Source of the DNA: Clarkia xantiana subsp. parviflora
Taxonomy: Eukaryota; Streptophyta; Magnoliopsida; Myrtales; Onagraceae
Direction: 5' to 3'
NCBI GenBank assembly: GCA_036873135.1
Contig: JAPTYO010000005.1
Coordinates: 19,054,666 to 19,118,665, forward strand
Length of the DNA: 64,000 bases
This document shows positions 56,123-64,000 of this stretch, piece after piece; the stretch's first letter is position 1; each line of letters begins with the position of its first letter. Position numbers and translations under genes: made by a program. The notes below the pieces were generated by a model. That model had not been told where the DNA came from. It ran no database searches and saw nothing but the letters and a program-made list of their open reading frames with translations.

Positions 56123-56770
56123 ATGGCATTGTCATCTGAGCTATTAGTTGAGACGAATTATGACTCGTGGAGCAAACACGTCGTTAAAATATTGGAAGGA
56201 CATGGTCTAATTGACCACATTCAAATGGCCATGAATTGCCCGAATGCCGGATTAACAAAGGATCTAGCATTCGCCCATTTTCAATGGGAGCAAGATGACA
56301 AGAAAGCTAAGGATATGATACTGTCTGAAATGTCACAGGATTTCTATGACATGTATAAGGATGATCCGACTTTAAAGGACATCTGGGATGCTCTCTTTCT
56401 GAAATATGGAAGTGGCATGGCGGTTACACTGCACCCACTTATACCAACATTAGAAACCTGTTTGAACAACAACAGTAAAACAATACTTGAAAAAGTATGC
56501 GGTCTCCTTCGCTTATTCAAACTATTGGAATATGACAGTCAAATGGCTGAATGGGATAAAATTCGGGCCATAATAGGGATACTCCCAAAGTCTTGGAGAG
56601 CAACCAAGGCCATATTAACTGTTAGCAGTTCCGTGCTTGATCTTGCATCTGTACTGAAACTAATCGAGATGGAAGAAACTCGATTAACTTCGGTGTCGAA
56701 AAAACCGAAAGTGGCAGGACAAGCTGGCCGTAAGAAAAGGATATTCAGGAACAAGGGAAAGAAACAATAG
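56123..56770 (+). CDS. Copia C2 gag
   Basis: The 215-residue frame starts MALSSELLVETNYDSWSKHV, the usual start of copia gag. It has the helix regions (LKDIWDALFLKYG, VCGLLRLFKLLEYDSQMAE, LPKSWRATKAIL) of the UBN2-type gag domain. It ends in a Lys/Arg-rich tail (RKKRIFRNKGKKQ) without a zinc knuckle before the stop, so it is probably truncated. The family role is capsid formation. Protease follows after about 180 bp of broken sequence. Confidence 0.85.
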   Translation: MALSSELLVETNYDSWSKHVVKILEGHGLIDHIQMAMNCPNAGLTKDLAFAHFQWEQDDKKAKDMILSEMSQDFYDMYKDDPTLKDIWDALFLKYGSGMAVTLHPLIPTLETCLNNNSKTILEKVCGLLRLFKLLEYDSQMAEWDKIRAIIGILPKSWRATKAILTVSSSVLDLASVLKLIEMEETRLTSVSKKPKVAGQAGRKKRIFRNKGKKQ

Positions 56771-56949
56771 GAGGTCGACAGTAAAACATTGACAATGCTA
56801 AACAACGCAGTCCCAGATTAAAATCTGAGATAGTATGCGGGAATTCCAGCCCACGCCGAATATGCGATGGTGTAGGTTCCAGCAGATCGCACCCTGAAAA
56901 GGTATGCAACTTTGGTTATGTAGAGGAAGCTTTAGTTTCCTCAACTGTC

Positions 56950-57471
56950 ATGTTAACTTACTCAAATCCATCTTGGATTCTTGATTCAGGTGCAACGAAC
57001 CACATAACCAATGATAAAGAACTATTTACCAAGTTTAGACGATTGCCGAAGGATTCTAAAATGATATTCGTTGGCGACAACTCACAAGTTGAAGTCATAG
57101 GAATAGGGACTTGCAAATTGCCAGTGGGCAATAGCAAATCCTTAATTCTTAAAAATGTCCTTTATGCTCCTAGAATCCGTAGGAATGTTGTTTCTGTTTC
57201 TGCTCTTATGAATAAGAACTTTGTTTTATCATTTGAGAGATCCTTGGTTCGCATAAATAAAGGGGATACTTTATTTGGATATGCCTTTTCTTATAACTGT
57301 CTATTTATCACAGATTTGCATGGAAATGTAAATTCATATAGAATGTATGCAATGTCCTCCAAAAAAGTAGAAACTGACGCAACCGGATGGCATTCCCGGC
57401 TTGGACATATAGGCTACGACAGATTTCAATCGTTAGCAAAACAAGGGCTTTTGCCCGGAACAATGTGGTAA
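56950..57471 (+). pseudogene. Copia C2 protease and pre-integrase domain
   Basis: The frame has the protease active site WILDSGATNHIT and NVLYAPRIRRNVVSVSAL. The pre-integrase motif GWHSRLGHIGYDRFQSLA follows. It ends at a stop near 57471, where a frame change leads to integrase. The active-site residues are intact but the polyprotein is broken. Confidence 0.85.
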
Positions 57472-58206
57472 AACACACTTGTCATGACTATCTAGCTGGA
57501 ATATCCACCCGCAAGCCATTCGGTGAAGCAAAACGAGCCGAATTTCCATTACAAATAATCCATTCAGACGTATGTGGACCAATGAACGTAACTGCTAGAA
57601 ATGGAAAGCGATACTTCGTAACATTCATCGACGACCACACCTTATTCGGGTTTACTCATTTGATTACTCATAAATCGGAAGCAATAGATTGCTTCAAAAG
57701 CTTTCTAAAGCTCGTAGATAATCAACATGAGTGAAAGGTTAAAACCCTACGCAACGATAGAGGTGGAGAATATCTCTCTAATGAGTTTGATAAGTTGTGC
57801 TAAGAAAGTGGGACCGCCCATCAAACGACGATACCCAACACACCACAGCAAAATGGTGTGTGAACGTTGTAATCAAACTCTCCTTGACATGGTAAGAACC
57901 GTGATGTCACAAGCACAATTACCAATTTCTTATTGGGGAGATGCGTTGCTTGCTGCTACTCATGTAGTAATCCTTGTCCCATCAAAAGCAGTTAACACAA
58001 CACCGTATGAACTCTGGACTGGTAGTGAGTTAAATCTCACCAAGCTGCGACCTTGGGGGTGCGCGGCTTACACACATACAACTGACAGCCGTTTTGGCAA
58101 GTTAGGCCCCAGAGGACTCAAAAGTATCTTCATTAGATACTCTGAGAAGTCAAAAGGTTATGTATTTGTGTCAGCCCTTGAGAACGGTAATGTGTACGAA
58201 AATTAG
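57387..58206 (+). pseudogene. Copia C2 integrase
   Basis: The frame 57387-57734 has the zinc-binding remainder (HTCHDYLAG) and the core start (IIHSDVCGPMNVTARNGKRY, FIDDHT). A stop and frame change near 57734 lead to 57727-58206, where the later core is degraded. The C-terminal YELWTGSELNLTKLRPWGCA and SIFIRYSEKSKGYVF are clear. It is not functional as it stands. Confidence 0.8.
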
Positions 58207-58867
58207 TCTAGAGACGTCACTTTTCTTGAGAACGAATTTCCATCGCTCCGAGAAATAAAAACAGACAAAGTCTTGATCGAACTAGAACAAGATGACAATG
58301 ATTCTGAGGTCCCACTTTCTTCGAGTGGGAGATTTGACACAGCAACAAGTGATTCGGTTAATGAAGATATAATCCCCATAATAAATCCAGTGGGAGGGCT
58401 CACTCCCCCCACTGGATTTAACACAAATCACTAGTGCTGGGAATGCGAATCAAGTAGAAACCGATAATCATGTCATACAACTACCTATTATTCCCATAAT
58501 TCCAAATGGGAGCGTATTGATCACTTCGGTTCTAGGTCCTAGCGATCAAAGAACTAATCTCGGAGGTGAAATCCCGAGACGAAGAGGTCGTCCTAGGAAA
58601 GTTGTTGCTCAAAGCTCTAGTACCACCATTATTCCCAGTGGGAGAAGTGCTCCGATAAGAAGCATTATTTCCAGTGGGAGTATGGATCAGACTCAAAATG
58701 GGACAAATGAGCCTAGACTCAGTCAAAGGAAACGGACTTCTCCCAAGAAGTATCCCATTGATAGAGGCGAGATTTTCACTCTCACGTCTGTTCATGAACC
58801 GGTAGCGGTTAAACAAGCGATGGAAGGACCTCAAGAAAAAGAATGGAAGAAGAAATTGCCTCAATGA
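58207..58867 (+). pseudogene. Copia C2 integrase-RT linker
   Basis: Broken frames carry LIELEQDDNDSEVPLSSSGR and INPVGG. The frame 58517-58867 has RRRGRPRKVV, RRSQRKR-like basic stretches and VHEPVAVKQAMEGPQEKEW. It corresponds to C1 11700-12360. A frame change near 58860 leads into RT. Confidence 0.75.
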
Positions 58868-59660
58868 AACCTAATTCGGTATGCTCTTTAGTTGATTTAC
58901 CTGCTAACCCCAGAGCAATAGGAGCTAAGTGGGTTTTGAAACTCAAACTCACTGCTGATGGAGAAGTCGAGCGATACAAAGCTCGATTGGTTGCGAAAGG
59001 ATATAGCCAAATTCACAGAGTGGACTTTGATGAAACATAGTCACCAACTGTGTGTTATACCACAGTTAGGGCCATCCTTGCCCTTATTGCAAGCCTCGAT
59101 CACGAGCCTGCGTCAAATGGATGTTAAAGACCTTATTTCTCCATGGAAACCTGGAGGAATAGATCTATATGGAGCAGCCAGAGGGTTTTATTACTCCTAT
59201 CAAAGAACGTAAAGTTTGCAAACTCCAAAGATCTATTTACGATCTTAAACAATCGTCTCGGCAATGGTATCGCAGATTCCACGAGGAAATCGTCAGAAAC
59301 GGATTTGTGAATCTTCACGAGGATCCCTGCGTTTACACCAAGACCTCCGGGTCTAAGTATGTCATCATAACCTTATACGTGGATGACATACTCATTGCTG
59401 CGAACGATGTGAGTTTCATGAACAAATCAAAGTCCTGGTTATCATCAGCATTTGAGATGAAAGACATTGGAGAGGCCACGTACATCTTAGGCATTAAAAT
59501 TGCCCGAGATCGTACGCCTGGTTGTGTCTGTCTCAAGAATCATATATCAACAAACTGTTGAAAAGATTCAGAATGCTCGATGCCAAACCCGTGGATACGC
59601 CGGTTGTGTTCGGGTGCACGCTATCGAAGCGTGATGGCCCGAAGAACCAGGAGAAGCGTG
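58843..59660 (+). pseudogene. Copia C2 reverse transcriptase
   Basis: The frame 58843-59040 has AKWVLKLKLTADGEVERYKA and VDFDET, then a stop. Broken sequence covers the middle fingers. The frame 59169-59561 has VCKLQRSIYDLKQSSRQWYR and the catalytic TLYVDDILIAANDV, then MKDIGEATYILGIKI. RT thumb relics follow to about 59660. Confidence 0.85.
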
Positions 59661-59665
59661 AATAG

Positions 59666-60120
59666 ATGAAGGATGCAGTGTATCTATGCATAGTAGGAAG
59701 TCTAATGTACGCCATGCTATGTACTCGGCCGGACATCTGTTATGCTGTGGGCCTAATAGCAAGATTACAATCAGATCCTGGCTATCTACATTTAAAGGCC
59801 GTAAAACGAATTATAAGATATCTGAAAGGTACTGCCGACTATGTTCTGTTCTATAAGGGCAGGCAAGTCGAATTGACTGGTTATAGTGACGCCGACCACG
59901 GTGGCGATCTGGACGATCGTAAGTCCACCACAGGGGGAGTTTTCCTCCTTGCTGATGCTGCCATATCATGTGTAAGCAAGAAGCAATCATGTGTCGCGCT
60001 TTCCACTATGGAATCATAATTCGTTGCCCTTTCTAAAAACGAACAAGAAGCAGTTTGGCTGAAAAGGCTTCTTACTGCATTAATTGGCACTGACAAGAAG
60101 AGCAAACCTGTGAAGGTATA
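59666..60120 (+). pseudogene. Copia C2 RT end and RNase H, cut by F
   Basis: The frame 59666-60019 has SLMYAMLCTRPDICYAVGLI, HLKAVKRIIRYLKGT and SDADHGGDLDDRKSTTGG. After a stop, RNase H sequence continues to about 60120, where the F LTR starts. Confidence 0.85.
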
Positions 60121-60776
60121 TGTTAGATATCTGTCCAAATCGGGTTCGTATTTACATTTCGGGCCTCGTAAAGTATCCCAAAACCCGTAAAAATTCCTTT
60201 CGCGGACACCCAAGTCTAAAACGATCCGGGATACGCGTAATTCCTGAGCCGTAGGACTTCCGGATTGCCCTAAGGCGATCCGGAGGTCCGGATTACCATT
60301 TTTCTTTATACGTTCACCCCGATTAATTTGCCAAGTGCGGGAAGTCGGTGCATGAATAGTCCGCCTTGATGACGGTATACGTCTTCCTTACATACCGACA
60401 TCAAGTAATTCAAAGCTGGGTGTGATCCTTAGGTTCCCTATAAATAGGGGCCTAGGTCTCCCATTCTGGACAATTCCCTCACTTTTGGACTTGAAATGCT
60501 CTGACTTCTCTCTAAAGCTTTCTCTCTCTAGAATTGCTAACTTGAGCGTCGGAGTGGGCCCAACCAGCATTACCCCCCTCCCACGCTGGTTACTGCCCCT
60601 CGTACAGGACCCGAAGATCAAGAGTTCAAGGTCGAGGATTGAGAGTTTAACTCAGAGATTCTGTATTAAGGATTGCGGCGTTCCCGTCCTTATACATATA
60701 TCTCGAGCCCGATTGTGAAGGAAGTAGCCTGTTCATGAAGGAAAAAGCCCGAAGCTGCCGTGAAGCGAACACAACA
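60121..60776 (+). repeat. Element F 5' LTR (656 bp)
   Basis: Starts TGTTAGATATCTG where copia sequence ends, and ends ACAACA. The first 60 bp resemble the D LTR (both contain tttcgggcctcgtaaa). A TATA box (ccctataaataggg, near 60437) and the leader motif (60545-60591) are inside. No 3' LTR is in view. Confidence 0.75.
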
Positions 60777-60800
60777 TTTGTCGCCGTCTGAAGTGATGCG
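60777..60800 (+). other. Element F primer-binding site, diverged
   Basis: tttgtcgccgtctgaagtg follows the LTR. It resembles the ggcgccgtct sites of the other elements with changes that would weaken priming. Confidence 0.5.
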
Positions 60801-60862
60801 AACAAAAAGTCGTGCTGCAAGCCATGACAGGAAGACGACCAAAGTAGGCGGGTGTAAGTAGG

Positions 60863-62320
60863 ATGAAACCAACGAAAAGTCAACCAGGACCTTCTCATAT
60901 GCCGGACGCAGAATCGACGACTTCGTCCATTCCGTCCACAAATGCCCCTCCTGCACAGTACGGGCCAGAAGATCAAAACAACGCGCCTCAGCAAGAGCAA
61001 GGGACGAGGGTGGATAAGGAATTCCCATCGGGAATACCAGTAGAGGCAGCACAGCGACAACCATGGAATGCAGCCAACATGCCTACAGTCACACCGGCAA
61101 TGATGGCGGCACTTGAAGAACTTCTTGCTCTCAGGGAGATCTTAAGGAGTCAACGATATGTTGCGCCTCCGCCACCACCCCCGCATGCTAATGAACAAGC
61201 TGCACCAGCCAGGGAGGCGTCACATAATGCCAACCAGCAAAAACCGCAACACCCAGAGGGAGTAGGAGACTCTGAAAATGCCTATCAACAGGCCAGGCGG
61301 GAGCCAGCATGTTCATGCACTCCAAGCGTTGGCATGAAGCAACAACAAGGAGTGAGATGGAAGCAGCCTCCTGTGAGCAATTCACATCGCCCACACAAGG
61401 AGAATAGCTTTAAGACAACAAGCCATGCTGACACATGCAACGATGGGTGGAGGAAGCCCGCGCACGAAAATGACATCCCAATCACGGGACTCACGGCTAA
61501 GGCCTTAGAAGAAATGATTGAGAGAAAAATGAAGCAATCGAAGATGAAGGGAATGCATGCCCTGGAAGAAAATGCATCGCATCCTATCTCCGATGAATTA
61601 GTGCATAGTCACGTTCCAGATGCCCTGTACAGAATCGGTGGAGAAAAATATAGAGGAAAATGAGATCAAATCGAGCATGTGCAACAACATGAAGCGTCTC
61701 TACTGGGACGAACGGACAACCCGCATCACGTTGCCATGACATTTGCTAATACTCTCGTTGGAACTGCCGCACATTGGTTCTTCTCGCTGCCATGCGGAAG
61801 CGTTACATCATGGGCATATCAAAAGGCAAAATTCATTCAAAGATACATGGGGGAGCGCACACTCATTAAAGGGCCGAACTCGTTGAATGAGGTGACACAA
61901 CAAAACGACGAGTCGTTGGCAGATTATTACATCCGCTTCAATCAAAACATCTCAGAAATTCAAGGAAACATCACCGAAGGAGAAATCGTGTGCGCCTTGG
62001 CTGAAAAGATGTCAAGGCGCCCAGCTGAGACACTGGAAGAATTGGCGGCAAGGGTAAAAAAATTCGTGGATCTGGACATATTTAGAGAGCAACATAAGGC
62101 GAAAGTTAGTGCAGCTCGCGCTAAGGAGAAGCAAGCAAAATCCCAGCAAGGCCCGCAACAAGCGAGACAATTCCAGCCCCATAAGAGGCCGTATCAGCCC
62201 GAATTCCAAAGACCAAAAGAAGTAAACCTGGCAGAGTGCGTTCCTTTGAATGCACCACTTTCCGTAATCTTAAAGAAGATGAAGGAGGATAATATGTGGA
62301 GGGAGCCAGCAAACTTCTGA
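60863..62320 (+). pseudogene. Element F gag (gag1)
   Basis: The frame 60863-61663 has a Pro/Gln-rich start and VTPAMMAALEELLALREIL, as in B. After a stop near 61661, the frame 61679-62320 has the capsid motifs AHWFFSLPCGSVTSWAYQKA, RYMGERTLIKG and LNEVTQQNDESLADYYIRF. A basic Gln/Lys-rich tail and FQRPKEVNLAECVPLNAPL follow. Order and motifs match B gag1. Confidence 0.85.
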
Positions 62321-62640
62321 AAGGGGCCATTGGGAAAGCAGGGAGATAAATGGTGTGAAAACCATGAAGTCTACGGGCACTAAACAAACAGCTGTGTCAG
62401 CTTGTGATTTCGCATAAACAACTTCATCCTTAAAGGAGAGCTCAAGCAATATGTCGACCAAGGCAACAAACGACAAAAGAATAACCATGCAGAGCAACCC
62501 GGAAAGGGAAACAGAAAGGAGACGATGAACGAGAACCCTCCACCGCCAAAGTGTGGTGTCATCAACGTAATCCATGGTGGGCCAGCGGCATGAGGTAGCG
62601 TTTCTAACGCCCGAGAAAGCCGCACGAAAGTGCTATGTCT
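62321..62640 (+). pseudogene. Element F zinc knuckle and deleted protease
   Basis: Broken frames carry CENHEVYGH then TNSC (knuckle, with a stop inside), LKGELKQYVDQGN and INVIHGGPAA. Shortly after that the sequence jumps to ARKCYVYALRK, the landmark after protease. The protease core (about 150 residues in B and E) is missing, presumably by an internal deletion. Confidence 0.7.
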
Positions 62641-63359
62641 ATGCCCTGAGGAAAATGAAACAAGTGTCAATTGTCATGATAGGAGTTGGTGCAAAGAGAA
62701 AGCTGTTCGCCTCGAACGACGATGATAAGGGAAAGAAGGAAAAGTTATCGCCAAGGTTTGAACTTGACAGGATTTTTCGTTCACCCAAGCGAAGTGTGCT
62801 TGATGTCAGACAGGGAGAAGAAGAATCCATCATATCCTACTTTCGAAGGTTCGCTCAAAATGCAACTGCATTGAGAGCAATAAAGAAGGACGTCAGGAAC
62901 GCTTTTTTCCTGAACATGAACGCATCAACATTTTTGCTATTCGGAAGAGAATTTGAATGGCGTACAACTAAGACAATGGCGTGCTTAAAAGACAAGATGG
63001 AGACTGCAATCTCTTGTGAGCGTGAATTGAGATGGGGCACACCTCTCAACGCAAGTGGGGAAGCTCAAACTTCAAGGAAATCAGAAGGCTCAAGCATGGA
63101 TTAAGCTAACATCTTCACACCTTTGAACACGGAGGTGGAAGAGATATACGTTAAGCTTCTGGAAAACAAGCTTCCAAGACCACTTGAGCCCAAAACCGCC
63201 TTCTTAGGCAGGGATATTGAAGATTGGTGCCAATATCACCAAACTTGGGGGCATAATACCAATGTTTGTTTGACCTTGAGGATGGAGATTGAAGAATTTA
63301 TCGCGCATGGAGCACTGGGAAGCTTTGTCATGAACAACAGTGCCTGTCAACCGCCATGA
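62574..63359 (+). pseudogene. Second gag-like domain (gag2) of element F
   Basis: The frame 62574-63104 contains RKCYVYALRK and then VLDVRQGEEESIISYFRRF, similar to the gag1 segment LNEVTQQNDESLADYYIRF. NAFFLNM follows. After a stop near 63104, the frame 63123-63359 continues through FLGRDIEDW to the knuckle CQYHQTWGHNTNVC and IEEFIAHGALGSFV. B has the same layout. The domain is retained in two diverged elements. Confidence 0.75.
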
Positions 63360-64000
63360 TATATTTGAGGGTGATAGACTTTCCACTTCTAATCTATCTT
63401 TTTCAGTGCACCTTTAGGAATATAAGTGCAGTTCATGCCTTTGTAGTTAGAAGTATTTCGGAAGAAGCAGTCAATACACGCCTTCCCGCAAAGCTATTGT
63501 AAACACGATAAGTATCTAATGATGGTCAATTTACTTTCGTAGGTACATCTCTACATGATGCATTATACTCTGGATTAACATCAAGTAGAAAAAAACGTGC
63601 ATACATTCATAATCATCACGCCATGCAACTTATAATAGGCGACGTCAACAAGTGCATCTTCAACAAATTCAAATGCAATATCATGCAATATTCCAAAAGT
63701 GACATGGTGCAATATCCTTCTCAAAAGGACAATACCCATGTTCACATCTATCAAAAGTAACATGTTGCGACATCCTTTCCAAGAGGGCAAACCTCATGTT
63801 TACTTCTAAAAAATGACATGTTGTGAAATCCTTCGGGCAAATCCTCGTGTTCATAGCCATTCCCTGAATTGAAACAATATGCGGAAAATGCAATGATGTG
63901 ACTGATCACCCCACCATGGCGGAAGTCCTCTTGTTAGACGACAACCCCACACACTAAAACTACGCACACTCTCTAAAGGGTTCATACACCATGAAGACTT
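63360..64000. repeat. Element F 3' region, similar to D
   Basis: Units with aaaagtgacatg and aaatgacatgttg recur (about 63690-63830), followed by ttcatagccattccctg and tcctcttgttagacgacaac. These match D 35631-35960. No coding frame with motifs is seen in the visible part. Confidence 0.75.

Larger units (their letters stand above)
45085..60120 (+). mobile_element. Copia C2, interrupted by E and by F
   Basis: LTR (45085-45319 and 54436-54806), primer-binding site (54808-54820), gag, protease, integrase, RT and RNase H in Ty1/copia order on the plus strand. E sits inside the 5' LTR and F cuts the RNase H at 60121, so the 3' part lies outside the window. It retains longer frames than C1 and C3, but stops and frame changes break pol. 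Confidence 0.9.
60121..64000 (+). mobile_element. Element F: gag-type Retand-related element, 3' end outside window
   Basis: A 5' LTR (60121-60776) and primer-binding site (60777-60800) are followed by gag, a remnant of the protease flanks, a second gag-like domain (to about 63359) and 3' repeats shared with D. No RT or integrase motif is present between gag2 and the repeats. The arrangement matches B. Stops break the frames. Confidence 0.85.

Noticed and set aside
1..64000. tRNA, rRNA or organellar insertions
   Set aside because: I saw no cloverleaf-like or rRNA-like sequence. The only tRNA-related words are the primer-binding sites.

Overview
The window is plant nuclear DNA made almost entirely of nested LTR retrotransposons. 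I found no host gene, rRNA or tRNA. The evidence for a plant is: Ty3/gypsy elements of the Tat/Retand type, with a second RNase H, C-x2-H-x4-H-x4-C zinc knuckles and antisense extra genes; Ty1/copia elements primed by initiator-Met tRNA; and GT-AG introns with plant-style TATA boxes. The pile-up suggests a repeat-rich angiosperm. I cannot name the species.

Layout. Element A (1-9096, minus strand, 3' end outside the window) is a conventional but decayed gag-PR-RT-RH-aRH-INT element, with a 27-bp tandem array and an antisense spliced gene downstream of pol. After an unclassified 9.1-11 kb stretch comes copia C1 (about 11060-15506, plus), decayed, with its 3' LTR. Element B (16222-26753, minus, target duplication CATTT) lies in AT-rich DNA. 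A minus-strand copia (3' LTR 28868-29461, called C4) is split by gypsy D (30110 to about 42500, plus), a head-to-tail tandem D1-D2 sharing one LTR. The rest of that copia (C3, 42500-45084) follows. Copia C2 (from 45085, plus) is inserted beside it. C2's 5' LTR is split by gypsy E (45320-54435, minus, target duplication ACCTC), and its RNase H is cut by gypsy F (60121 to beyond 64000, plus).

How the parts may work together. B and F carry gag and no reverse transcriptase or integrase (F's protease core is deleted; the 3' end of F is not in view). E and D carry protease-RT-RNase H-integrase and no gag, and pol begins almost at the primer-binding site. B shares its LTR type, polypurine tract, antisense gene and 3' repeat array with E. 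D shares its LTR start, leader structure and 3' repeats with F. This looks like two families, each divided into a gag element and a pol element that could move each other in trans. B and F also share an unusual order: gag, protease region, then a second gag-like domain with its own zinc knuckle. E has one uninterrupted 1308-codon pol and may be the most recent mover.

The LTRs of B, D, E and F share a leader motif with two interleaved complementary segment pairs whose sequences covary. The U3 of B and E holds a 34-bp palindrome array that differs in copy number between the two LTRs of one element. Comparisons were made by eye; identities and domain calls need alignment and profile searches.
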